Shown here: piece by piece, positions 34,060 through 42,863 of the stretch
How positions within the stretch are numbered: the first letter of the stretch is position 1
Layout of the letters: each line of letters begins with the position of its first letter
Assembly (NCBI GenBank): GCA_945952105.1
Contig: CAMFGZ010000017.1
Span: 1-64,000, forward strand
Reading direction: 5' to 3'
DNA from: an uncultured Rhodospirillaceae bacterium
Lineage (GTDB): Bacteria > Pseudomonadota > Alphaproteobacteria > Reyranellales > Reyranellaceae
DNA: 64,000 nt
Position numbers and translations under genes: made by a program
Notes under the pieces: model-generated
What the model was told of the DNA's origin: nothing
Seen by the model: the letters and a program-made list of their open reading frames with translations, nothing else
Database searches by the model: none

Positions 34060-37000
34060 TCAGTCGCCGGCGGCGGTAACGGCTTCCGGCGGCGGTGGCG
34101 GGGTCTTCTTAAGCTTCTTGGCCTTGCCGCGTTCCTCGAAGCGCTGGAGCACGGTGAAGAAAGACGGCACGAACAGCACGGCCAGGCAGGTCGAGGCTAT
34201 CATGCCGCTCATCACGCACATGCCAAGCGAGATGCGTGAGTTGGCGCCAGCGCCGGTCGCCGTAACCAGCGGCACCACGCCGAGGATGAAGGCGAAGGAT
34301 GTCATCAGGATCGGCCGGAAGCGGGTTCGGGCCGCCTCGATGGCCGACTCCATGATGTCCATGCCCTCGGCGCGACGCTCGCGCGCCACTTCGACGATCA
34401 GGATGGCGTTCTTGGCGCCGAGCGCGATCAGCAGCATCAGGCCGATCTGGGTATAGATGTTGTTGGCGAGGCCGACCGAGGTGAGGGCGATCGCCGGGCC
34501 GCTCAGCGCCAGCGGCACCGCGAGGATGACGCCGAGCGGCGCGATCCAGCTCTCGTACTGGCCGGCGAGGCAGAGATAGACCAGCAGGATGGCCAGCGCG
34601 AAGACGTACATCAGCTGGTTGCCGACGATGTTCTCCTGATAGGCCATGGCCGTCCACTCGTAGCCGGTCCCTGGAGGCAGGATCGCCTTGGCGATCTGGT
34701 CCATGAGCTCGATGCTGTCGCCCGAACTGAAGCCCGTCGCGGGCGAGCCGACGATCGCGGCGGAGGGGTAGAGATTGTAGAGGCTGATCAGCGGCGGGCC
34801 GAGAGCCGGCTTAAGCTCCGCGATGGCGCCGATCGGCACCATCTGGCCGTCGAGATTCTTCACCTGAAGCTTCAGGATGTCCTCGGGCCGCGTGCGGTAC
34901 TGCGAATCGGCCTGGATGTAGACCTGGAGGCTCAGGCCGAACTTGTTGAACCGGTTGACGTAGGTCGAGCCCATGTAGCTCGACAGCGTCGTGAAGACAT
35001 CGCCGACCGGGACCCTGAGCGATTCCGCCTTCACGCGATCGACCTCGACCCGCACGTGCGGGGCGCCGGCCCGGAACGACGTGACGAGGTTGGTCAGCGC
35101 CGACTGCGTGCTGGCGTTCTGGATCATCGTGTCGGTGATGGCCTGCAGCTTGGTGTAGTCGAAGCTGCCGTCCTTCTGCTCGATCTGCATCTGGAAGCCG
35201 CCGGCATTGCCGATGCCCTGGATGGCGGGCGGCACGATGACGAAGGCGCGGCCGTCCTCGAGCGACTTCAGTTTCTCCATCAGGCCGAGCACGATCGAAC
35301 GCAGGTCCTGCCCGGGTTGCTTCAGGCGCGTGTCCCAGTCCTTGAGGATGACGTACGAAACGGCGGCGTTCGCCAGCGACGAGTTGTTGTCGAGCACAGA
35401 CATGCCGCCCAGTGCGACCACGTTCTCGACGCCGGGCGCCGCCATGGCGATCTCGGCGGCCTTGTGCAGCGTGGCCCCGGTACGCTCGAGCGAGGCGCCG
35501 TCGGGCAGCTGCACGCCGATGATGACGTAGCCCTGATCCTCGTTCGGAATGAACGCCGTCGGCAGCCGTGCGACGCCCCAGCCGCCGATGCCGGCCGCGA
35601 TGAGCGCGATGACGACCATGATGCCGGCACGGTGGACCATGTGGCTGACCACCCAGGCGTAGCCATCCTCGAGCTTGTTGTAGACCTTGTTGAAGCTGCG
35701 GAAGAAGACGTTGCGCTTCTCCGGCGGCGTCGCGGGCCGCAGCCACATCGCGCACTGGGTGGGCTTGAGCGTCGCGGCGTTGATCGCACTGATCAACGCG
35801 GTGGCGGCGATCACCAGCGCGAACTGGGCGAACATCTGGCCGGTGAGGCCCGGCAGGAAGGCGGCCGGCAGGAACACCGACATCAGCACCAGGGTAATGC
35901 CGATGACGGGGCCGAACAGCTCGTCCATCGCCTTGATCGAGGCGTCGTGCGGCGTCATCCCGCGCTCGATGTGATGCGCCACGCCCTCGACGATCACGAT
36001 CGCGTCGTCGACCACGATGCCGATGGCCAGCACGATGCCGAACATGGTCGTGGTGTTGATGGTGAACCCGAGGGCGGCCATGGCGGCGAAGGCGCCGATG
36101 ATCGTGACCGGGATCGTGGTGGCAGGCACCAGCATGGCACGCCAGTCCTGCAGGAAGACCACGATCACGATCAGGACCAGGATGCCGGCCTCGATCAGGG
36201 TCATGAAGACCTCGTGGATCGACGCGGTCACGAAGCGTGTGGTGTCGAACGGCACTTCGTAGGCGAGGCCGGGCGGGAAAGACTTGGACAGCTCGGCCAT
36301 CTTCGCCTTTACGCGCTTGGCGACGTCGAGCGCGTTGGCGTCGGGGAGCTGGTAGATCGCGAGGCCGGAGTTGGGCTTGCCGTTGATGTGCGAGGTCTGG
36401 GAGTAGGTCTGGGCGCCGAGCTCGACGCGGCCGATGTCGCGCACCCGCACGATGCGGCCGCCATTGCCCTGGTCGGCCTTGACGATGATGTTGCCGAATT
36501 CCTCCGGCGTGCTGAGGCGGCCGACGACGTCGATCGTGTACTGGAAGTCGAGCCCCTTGGGCGCCGGTGGCTGGCCGACCTGGCCCGCCGTCACGTCCTG
36601 GCTCTGCTGCTGGATGACCTTGCTCACATCCGACGGCGTCAGGCCGAAGGCATAGAGCTTCTGCGGATCGAGCCAGACGCGCATCGAATACTGGCCGACG
36701 CCGAGCACGTTGACGTTGCCGACGCCCGGAAGGCGCGCGAGTTCGTTGACGAGGTTGATGGTGGCGTAGTTACTGAGATAGAGGCTGTCGTAGCGCTGGT
36801 CGGGTGAGGTCAGCGAGACGATCTGCAGGATCGACGTCGACTTCTTCTGGACGACGAGGCCCTGCGCCTGGACGGGAGCCGGCAGCGACGCGAGCGCGGC
36901 GCTGACCTGATTCTGCACCAGCACCTGCGCGAAATCGAGATCGGTGCCGATCTCGAAAGTCACGGTGAGCGTGTAGGTGCCCGAGTCCGTGCTGTAGGAC

Positions 37001-37239
37001 TGCATGTAGATCATCTTCTCGACGCCGTTGACCTGCAGCTCGACAGGCAATGCGACGTCGTTGACGACTACGGCGGCGCTCGCGCCCGGATAGGTCGTCG
37101 TGACCTGGACCGTGGGCGGCACGACGTTGGGATATTGCGCGACCGGCAGGGTCGCCAGCGCCACGCCACCGATCAGCACGATGATGATGGCGAGGACGTT
37201 GGCCAGGACCGGCCGGTTGATGAAGAACGCGGAAATCAT
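34060..37239 (-). CDS. RND efflux pump permease (HAE1 family)
   Basis: A 1059-residue inner-membrane proton-driven transporter of the AcrB/MexB type. Standard features are the N-terminal FFINRPVLANVLAIIIVLIGG, periplasmic porter domains, and the proton-relay aspartates in GIVVDDAIVIVEG in TM4. The Pro-rich C-terminus (KKTPPPPPEAV) resembles cytoplasmic tails of other alphaproteobacterial pumps. The substrate is likely hydrophobic or amphiphilic compounds. The adaptor gene ends 19 nt upstream. No outer-membrane channel gene or local regulator is in this window, so a shared TolC from elsewhere is expected. Confidence 0.95.
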   Translation of the reverse strand: MISAFFINRPVLANVLAIIIVLIGGVALATLPVAQYPNVVPPTVQVTTTYPGASAAVVVNDVALPVELQVNGVEKMIYMQSYSTDSGTYTLTVTFEIGTDLDFAQVLVQNQVSAALASLPAPVQAQGLVVQKKSTSILQIVSLTSPDQRYDSLYLSNYATINLVNELARLPGVGNVNVLGVGQYSMRVWLDPQKLYAFGLTPSDVSKVIQQQSQDVTAGQVGQPPAPKGLDFQYTIDVVGRLSTPEEFGNIIVKADQGNGGRIVRVRDIGRVELGAQTYSQTSHINGKPNSGLAIYQLPDANALDVAKRVKAKMAELSKSFPPGLAYEVPFDTTRFVTASIHEVFMTLIEAGILVLIVIVVFLQDWRAMLVPATTIPVTIIGAFAAMAALGFTINTTTMFGIVLAIGIVVDDAIVIVEGVAHHIERGMTPHDASIKAMDELFGPVIGITLVLMSVFLPAAFLPGLTGQMFAQFALVIAATALISAINAATLKPTQCAMWLRPATPPEKRNVFFRSFNKVYNKLEDGYAWVVSHMVHRAGIMVVIALIAAGIGGWGVARLPTAFIPNEDQGYVIIGVQLPDGASLERTGATLHKAAEIAMAAPGVENVVALGGMSVLDNNSSLANAAVSYVILKDWDTRLKQPGQDLRSIVLGLMEKLKSLEDGRAFVIVPPAIQGIGNAGGFQMQIEQKDGSFDYTKLQAITDTMIQNASTQSALTNLVTSFRAGAPHVRVEVDRVKAESLRVPVGDVFTTLSSYMGSTYVNRFNKFGLSLQVYIQADSQYRTRPEDILKLQVKNLDGQMVPIGAIAELKPALGPPLISLYNLYPSAAIVGSPATGFSSGDSIELMDQIAKAILPPGTGYEWTAMAYQENIVGNQLMYVFALAILLVYLCLAGQYESWIAPLGVILAVPLALSGPAIALTSVGLANNIYTQIGLMLLIALGAKNAILIVEVARERRAEGMDIMESAIEAARTRFRPILMTSFAFILGVVPLVTATGAGANSRISLGMCVMSGMIASTCLAVLFVPSFFTVLQRFEERGKAKKLKKTPPPPPEAVTAAGD

Positions 37240-37258
37240 GGCTGCGTTTCCCGGCCGG

Positions 37259-38473
37259 TCACTTGGGGGCGGCGGGAGTGGCGGGCGCCGTAACGGGGAT
37301 GGGCGTCAGCTTGGGAACGACCTTGGCGCCGGGGATCGCGGCGCCGTTCAGGTTCAGCACGACCTGGTCGTCGGCCTTCAGTCCCGTCGAGATCACGCGC
37401 AGGCCGTTGGAAAGAAGCTGGCCGGTGGTGACCCGGGTCTGCATGACGACGTTGTCCTTGCCGATCGTCAGGAGATACTTCCCGGCCTGGTCTTCGGAGA
37501 TGGTCCGATTGGGCACCAGCAGCGAGGCGGTGGCGCCCAGGCCCTGCGGGACCTTCACTCTCACGAAGAAGCCGGGAATGAGCGTGCGCGTCGGATTGCT
37601 GAACAGGCCGCGGACCAGAATGGTGCCGGTCGTCGCATCGAGTTCCGGCGAGACGTAGTTCAGGAAACCCTTGTGGGGAAAACCTTCCTCGTTCATCAGG
37701 CCGATTTCCAGCGGAACCTTGCTCAGTTCCTCGACGTCCAGGCGGCGATCCTTCAGGTTCTGGCGGATCTGCAGCACGTCCTGTTCGCTCATGTTGAACG
37801 TGACGTACATCGGATCGAGCTGGACGATCGTCGCCAGCTTGGTGGCGCTCGTGGCGCCGACCAGTTCGCCGACCGAGACCAGATGCTTGCTGACGATGCC
37901 GTCGAAGGGCGCGGTGACCGTGGTGTAGCCGAGGTTGGTCTGGGCGATCGTGAGATTGCCCTCGGCATTCTCGACGTTGGCCCGCGCATTGTCGCGCTTG
38001 GCCTTGGCCGTGTCGTAGGTGGCCTGGGCGGAGACGTTCTGGCGGAGCAGGGTTTCCTGGCGGGTGAACTCGGCTTCGGCCTGCGCCAGCGAAGCCTTGG
38101 CGCCGTCGAGCTGGGCCTCGGCTTCCTTGACCTTGGCCTTGTACATCGTCTGCTCGATGCCGAAGAGCTGCTGGTCCTTCTTGGCCTCGGAACCGTCGAC
38201 ATAGTTCTGCGAGGTCAGGAAGCCCTCGACGCGGGCGACGAGATCGACGGTCGCGAAGGCCACGGTATTGCCGGTCAGCACCTCGAAGGGCGCCACGTCC
38301 TGCTTGACGGGCACGCCGACGCTGACCTCGGCGGGCGGCGGCGGCTGGAACTTGTTCTCGGGCTTGCAGCCGGCAAGCAGCGCGGCCAGCGCGACGGCGC
38401 CCATGAGGGGCGCCAGGGCGCGAAGAGGTCTCGTGACTGCAAAAACTACGGCTTCATCGCTACGATTCGACAT
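37259..38473 (-). CDS. RND efflux periplasmic adaptor (membrane fusion protein)
   Basis: A 404-residue HlyD/AcrA-type adaptor with a lipoprotein signal: MGAVALAALLAGC gives the lipobox (LAGC) about 35 residues from the chosen ATG 38473. It contains a biotinyl-lipoyl half-motif (VDLVARVEGFLTSQNYVDG), a long coiled-coil hairpin rich in Ala/Lys/Glu (residues about 110-180) and the second lipoyl half (NLGYTTVTAPFDGIV). The beta-barrel closing region ends with a Pro/Ala tail. It bridges the permease to an outer-membrane channel. An upstream open frame extends to 38569 but has no homology. Confidence 0.93.
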   Translation of the reverse strand: MSNRSDEAVVFAVTRPLRALAPLMGAVALAALLAGCKPENKFQPPPPAEVSVGVPVKQDVAPFEVLTGNTVAFATVDLVARVEGFLTSQNYVDGSEAKKDQQLFGIEQTMYKAKVKEAEAQLDGAKASLAQAEAEFTRQETLLRQNVSAQATYDTAKAKRDNARANVENAEGNLTIAQTNLGYTTVTAPFDGIVSKHLVSVGELVGATSATKLATIVQLDPMYVTFNMSEQDVLQIRQNLKDRRLDVEELSKVPLEIGLMNEEGFPHKGFLNYVSPELDATTGTILVRGLFSNPTRTLIPGFFVRVKVPQGLGATASLLVPNRTISEDQAGKYLLTIGKDNVVMQTRVTTGQLLSNGLRVISTGLKADDQVVLNLNGAAIPGAKVVPKLTPIPVTAPATPAAPK

Positions 38474-38549
38474 ATTTCCGACGATGCTCCCCGCGAGGCC
38501 GGCCCCAGCGTTAGCGCATCCCATGCACGATTGCCACCGCCCAGCGGCC

Positions 38550-39143
38550 TCACACTCGCTTGAACACAAGCGACAGATTGTTTGCCGGCATCTCGATGAT
38601 CTCCGGCCCGGAAAACCCCTGCTGATGGGCGAGTTCCGTCACGGTCTCCAGGTCGCGCACGCCCCATGCGGGATTGCGCCGCTTGAGGTCGGCGTCGAAC
38701 GCTTCGTTGCTGGGCGCGGTGTGCCGGCCGCCCCGGCGGTAGGGGCCGTAGGTGAAGAGCAGGCCGCCCGGCGGCAACAGCCGCGCGGCGCCCGAGACCA
38801 GCCCGATCGCGGCTTCCCAGGGCGCGATATGGATCATGTTGCAGCAGAGGACGGCGTCGGCGCGCTCGACCGGCCATGTCGCCCGGGTGACGTCGATTTC
38901 CAGCGCCGGCCGCACGTTGCCGAGGCCCAGTGTCCGGACCCAGTCGTCGACGCTGGCACGGGCGCCGGCATCGGGGTCGCTCGGCTGGAAGATCAGGTTG
39001 GGGCGAGCGGCGGCGTAATGCACGACATGCTCGCCGGTGCCGCTGGCAATCTCCAGCACCAGGCCTTCAGCGGGCAGCCGCGGCTGCAGCACGTCGAGAA
39101 TCGGTTGCCGGTTCCGGGCCGCTGCCGGTGCTTCGCGCTTCAT
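38550..39143 (-). CDS. DUF938-family SAM-dependent methyltransferase
   Basis: A 197-residue protein with motif I VLEIASGTGEHVVHYA and CNMIHIAPWEAAIG, characteristic of the DUF938 family; the SAM site reads ASGTG. The substrate is not known. Its ATG overlaps the stop of the XdhA-type gene (39140), and that gene in turn overlaps the DAO-type gene, so all three are one coupled operon DAO/XdhA/DUF938. Confidence 0.9.
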   Translation of the reverse strand: MKREAPAAARNRQPILDVLQPRLPAEGLVLEIASGTGEHVVHYAAARPNLIFQPSDPDAGARASVDDWVRTLGLGNVRPALEIDVTRATWPVERADAVLCCNMIHIAPWEAAIGLVSGAARLLPPGGLLFTYGPYRRGGRHTAPSNEAFDADLKRRNPAWGVRDLETVTELAHQQGFSGPEIIEMPANNLSLVFKRV

Positions 39144-41440
39144 CGTGCCTCCTGGATCGCTTGCCAGATCCGCGAGGGCGTCGCCGGACCGTCGAAGCCT
39201 TTCACGCCGAGCGGTGCCAGCGCGTCAAGGATGGCGTTGGCGATGGCGGGAAAGGCCGCGATCGCGCCGGCCTCGCCGCACCCCTTCACGCCCAGGGGAT
39301 TGGTGGTGCAGCGCGTGGCGTTGAAGCCGAGGTCGAAGGACGGCAGGTCGTCGGCGCGCGGCAGGGCGTAGTCCATGAACGAGCCGGCCACCATCTGGCC
39401 CGACGCGCCGTCATAGGTCGCGTGCTCCAGCAGCGCCTGGCCCGAACCCTGGGCCATCGCGCCATGCGCCTGGCCGGTGGCGATCATCGGATTGACCAGC
39501 ACGCCGTAATCGTCGACCGCGGTGTAGCGCGCGAGGTCGACCCGGCCGGTATCGCGGTCGATCTCGACCTCGACGACGTGCGCGCCATTGGGAAAGGTCA
39601 TGTGCTCGCGCTTCCAGGCATGGAAGGTGTCGAGCGGCTTTCCTGTCTCGCGGCCGAGTGCGGCCACCTCGATCAGGCCGATGGCGCGGTCGGTGCCGGA
39701 GACCACGAAGCGCCCGTCCTCGAAGCGGATGTCGGCCTCCGAGGCTTCGAGCGCATCGGCCGCCAGCACGGTGCCCTTGGCGATGATCTCGTCGGAAGCC
39801 CGCCAGATCGCGGTGCCGCCCATGTACGTGGCGCGCGAACTGCCGTGGCCGCCGCCGAACGGGATCGCGTCGGTATCGCCCTGTACCAGGCGGATGCGCG
39901 CGTTGGGCACGCCCAGCCGCGTGCTGAGGATCTGCGGGAAGGTCGTCTCGTGGCCCTGGCCGATGTGCTGCGTGCCGGTGATCAGCGAGACCGTGCCGTC
40001 GGCCTCGAAGCGCACGTCGACATTTTCGTCCGGCGGCCCGCCGGTTGCCTTGATGTGATAGGCGACGCCCAATCCGCGAAGCCGGCCGCGTCGCTCGCTC
40101 TCGCGCTTTCGCGTGCCGAAGCCTGTCCAGTCGGCGCGTGCCAGCGCATGGTCGAGCGATTCGGCGAAATGGCCGCTGTCGACCTCGAAGCCGAAGGCGT
40201 TGGTCATGGGCATCGCCTCCGGCGGGACCATGTTGCGCCGCCTGAGCTCGGTGCGGTCGAAGCCGGTCTGGCGCGCCGCCGCATCGATCAGCCGCTCGAC
40301 GATGTTGATCGCCTCGGCGAAGCCCGGTCCGCGCGTCACGCCAATTGGCGCGGTGTTGGTGACGGCCGCCACGACATGCAGCGCGATCGAGGGGATGCGG
40401 TACACCGAGCCCTGCAGGTGGATGTACTGGTAGGTCTGCACGCCGCCGCCGGCGCCGGCCATGTAGGCGCCGAGGTTTGCGAGGCTTGCGATCCGGAGCG
40501 CCAGGAACCTGCCCTCGGCGTCGAGCGCCAGCGACGCCTCGGCCTGCATGTCGCGCGCGGCGTGGTCCGACAGGAACACCTCGCTGCGGCTGGCGATCCA
40601 TTTCACCGGCCGGCCGACCTTGCGCGCAGCCCACAGGATCAGCGCGTGCTCGACATAGGCGAAGTTCTTGGCGCCGAAGCCGCCGCCGACATCGTGCGCC
40701 ACGAAGCGCACGTCTTTCGCTTCCGCGCCGAGCGAGCGGGCGACGAAGTTGCGGTTGATGTGGATGTTCTGGCTCGAGACGTGGAGCGTGTAGCGGCCGC
40801 TCGCCGGATCGAAGGTGCCGACCCCGCCGCGAGGCTCCATCGGGTTCATCACGATGCGATGATTGTCGAGCCTGAGCGACACGACGTGCGCGGCCGTCGC
40901 GAAGGCCGCTTCGGCGCCCTGCGTGTCGCCGGTGTGCCAGTCGAGGCAGGTGTTGCGCGGAATCTCGTCGGCAAGCTGCGGTGCGCTTTCGGCACGGGCT
41001 GCCTCGGCCGAGGTCACGACCGGCAGCGGCTCGTAGTCGACGACGACCAACTCCGCCGCATCGAGTGCCTGGGCGTGAGTCCCGGCCACGATCAGTGCCA
41101 CCGGCTCGCCGGCGAAGCGGACCTTGTCCCGGGCCAGCAGCGGCTGAGGCGCGAAGGCGAAGGGCTCGCCGGTCTGCACGTTGGCTTCGGCGTAGGGGCG
41201 CAGCGGCTTCAGCCCGTCGGCTTCGGCATCGGCTGCCGTGAGCACCGCGAGGACGCCCGGTGCCGAGCGCGCTTCCGCCGTATCGATCGACCTGATGCGC
41301 GCGTGCGCATGCGGCGAGCGCAGCACGACGGCCTGCACCATGCCGTCGAACTTGAGATCGTCGAGATAGGCGCTTTGTCCGGTGACGAACCGTGCATCCT
41401 CGCGCCGCCGCGGCGAGTCTCCCATCCGTTCGATCGTCAT
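39140..41440 (-). CDS. Xanthine dehydrogenase-family molybdopterin-binding subunit (CoxL/XdhA type)
   Basis: A 766-residue Mo-hydroxylase large subunit. Features are the N-terminal Ald_Xan_dh domain (RREDARFVTGQSAYLDDL), the Mo-cofactor loops DVGGGFGAKNFAYVEHAL, QNIHINRNFVARSLG, GTQHIGQGHETTFPQ and the conserved GVKGCGEAGAIAAF (catalytic Glu). I use ATG 41440; the longer frame to 41509 is a shadow of the DAO gene. Its FAD and 2Fe-2S partner subunits are not adjacent, so they must be encoded elsewhere or the protein acts alone. The reaction is likely hydroxylation of an N-heterocycle or aldehyde. Confidence 0.9.
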   Translation of the reverse strand: MTIERMGDSPRRREDARFVTGQSAYLDDLKFDGMVQAVVLRSPHAHARIRSIDTAEARSAPGVLAVLTAADAEADGLKPLRPYAEANVQTGEPFAFAPQPLLARDKVRFAGEPVALIVAGTHAQALDAAELVVVDYEPLPVVTSAEAARAESAPQLADEIPRNTCLDWHTGDTQGAEAAFATAAHVVSLRLDNHRIVMNPMEPRGGVGTFDPASGRYTLHVSSQNIHINRNFVARSLGAEAKDVRFVAHDVGGGFGAKNFAYVEHALILWAARKVGRPVKWIASRSEVFLSDHAARDMQAEASLALDAEGRFLALRIASLANLGAYMAGAGGGVQTYQYIHLQGSVYRIPSIALHVVAAVTNTAPIGVTRGPGFAEAINIVERLIDAAARQTGFDRTELRRRNMVPPEAMPMTNAFGFEVDSGHFAESLDHALARADWTGFGTRKRESERRGRLRGLGVAYHIKATGGPPDENVDVRFEADGTVSLITGTQHIGQGHETTFPQILSTRLGVPNARIRLVQGDTDAIPFGGGHGSSRATYMGGTAIWRASDEIIAKGTVLAADALEASEADIRFEDGRFVVSGTDRAIGLIEVAALGRETGKPLDTFHAWKREHMTFPNGAHVVEVEIDRDTGRVDLARYTAVDDYGVLVNPMIATGQAHGAMAQGSGQALLEHATYDGASGQMVAGSFMDYALPRADDLPSFDLGFNATRCTTNPLGVKGCGEAGAIAAFPAIANAILDALAPLGVKGFDGPATPSRIWQAIQEAR

Positions 41441-42750
41441 GTGCGCAACGTCTCCGCGTTCTGTGCCTGACGCTTTTCGTCCCACCAGTCCCGCATCTGG
41501 AGCCCCCAATAGGCGAGCTGCGTCGCCGCGCGTCCCACGGGACCGCCGGCCCAGCCGGTACCGAACGGCGCGAACAGGGCGGCGCGCGTCGGGTCACCGA
41601 GGATGCCGGCCGCAACCGCATCGGCGCCCGCCGCGGTCTGCGCGAGGCCATGGCCGCCGAAGGCCGAGCAGACCCAGAGGCCGGGCTTGATCTTGCCGAC
41701 CTGGGGCATCTTGTGCGGCGCGTAACCCATGATGCCGGGCCAGGCATATTCGATCCCGATCTCGCCAAGCTGCGGATAGACCGAGAGGATGTCGCCGCGC
41801 ATCATCTCGCGCAGCCGCGGCGGCTCGCTGGTGTCGGTCGTGATGCGGCCGCCCCACAGCAGCCGGTCGCCGTCGACGACGCGGTAATAGTCGCCGGCGC
41901 GGCGGGTGTCGGAGATGGCGCCGGTCCAGCGGATCGCTTCACCCAATCGCGGGCCGAGCTTCCCGGTCACGGCCACGTAGGTCGCGACCGGCAGCACCGC
42001 GCGCGCGATGCGCGGCTGCACGGTCCCGAGATCGGCATTGCCGGCCAGCACGACATGCTGTGCTTTCACGCCGCCGCGGGGTGTGCGCAGCCGCCAGTCA
42101 CCGCCATCGCGCGACAGTTCGAGGGCTTCGGTATCCTCGTGGACACGGCCGCCGTGGCGCTCGATGTCGGCGGCCAGCGCGAGCGCGAGGTTCAGTGGAT
42201 GGATATGGAAGGACGTCGGATCGTGGATCGCCTGGTGGTAGCGCGCGGTGTCGAGCACCTCGCGCACGCGCGCGGTTGGCCAGGGTTCGAACGATGCCCC
42301 GAGCTGGCCGGCGAGCTTGCGCGTGCGGTCCGCGAAGTCCCCGCCCTGGTCGGTGCGGGAGACGCTGAGCTTGCCCTGGCCCATCAGGATGTCGGGGCGG
42401 CCGAGTTCGGTGAGCGCTTCACGCACGATGGCGACGCCGCGCTGCGACTGCGCATAGAGCTTTCGCGTGTGGTCGAGGCCCAGCCGCTCGATCAGCGCAC
42501 CGGAGCGCTGCGCGTAGCCCGGACCGACGAAGCCGCCGTTGCGCCCCGATGCACCCCAGCCGATGCGCCGGCGCTCCAGCAGCAGGATCCGTTTGCCCTG
42601 CCGCGCGAGCAGGCGCGCGGTGTGCAGGCCCGCGAAGCCTCCGCCCACGACCGCGACCTCAGCCTCTTCCTGTGTGGTCAGGGGCGCATGGCCGCGGTTC
42701 TCGTCTCGCGTGGCGGCATACCAGCTCGCCGGATAGTCGTTCTCGGCCAT
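41437..42750 (-). CDS. FAD-dependent oxidoreductase (DAO family, gamma-glutamylputrescine oxidase-like)
   Basis: A 437-residue flavoenzyme. The dinucleotide motif is VAVVGGGFAGLHTARLLARQ, followed by RIGWGASGRNGGFVGPGYAQ, which resembles the FAD contact of PuuB-type amine oxidases; the C-terminal IMGYAPHKMPQVGKI and GGHGLAQT are FAD-site segments. I use ATG 42750, with an SD (GGAG) upstream; ATG 42756 is possible. Its stop overlaps the XdhA start by ATGA, an unusual pairing of an amine-oxidase-type enzyme and a Mo-hydroxylase. It is divergent from the BVMO gene. Confidence 0.87.
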   Translation of the reverse strand: MAENDYPASWYAATRDENRGHAPLTTQEEAEVAVVGGGFAGLHTARLLARQGKRILLLERRRIGWGASGRNGGFVGPGYAQRSGALIERLGLDHTRKLYAQSQRGVAIVREALTELGRPDILMGQGKLSVSRTDQGGDFADRTRKLAGQLGASFEPWPTARVREVLDTARYHQAIHDPTSFHIHPLNLALALAADIERHGGRVHEDTEALELSRDGGDWRLRTPRGGVKAQHVVLAGNADLGTVQPRIARAVLPVATYVAVTGKLGPRLGEAIRWTGAISDTRRAGDYYRVVDGDRLLWGGRITTDTSEPPRLREMMRGDILSVYPQLGEIGIEYAWPGIMGYAPHKMPQVGKIKPGLWVCSAFGGHGLAQTAAGADAVAAGILGDPTRAALFAPFGTGWAGGPVGRAATQLAYWGLQMRDWWDEKRQAQNAETLRT

Positions 42751-42863
42751 TCCCATTCTTCTCCGCGAGAAGAGGTGCCACAGGAAGGCTTGCGCGGTCA
42801 CGCCCCGTCCCGCACTAATTTTGCCAAGGACTTTCTACCGGCTTTTGCAATTCTGGAGGACGC

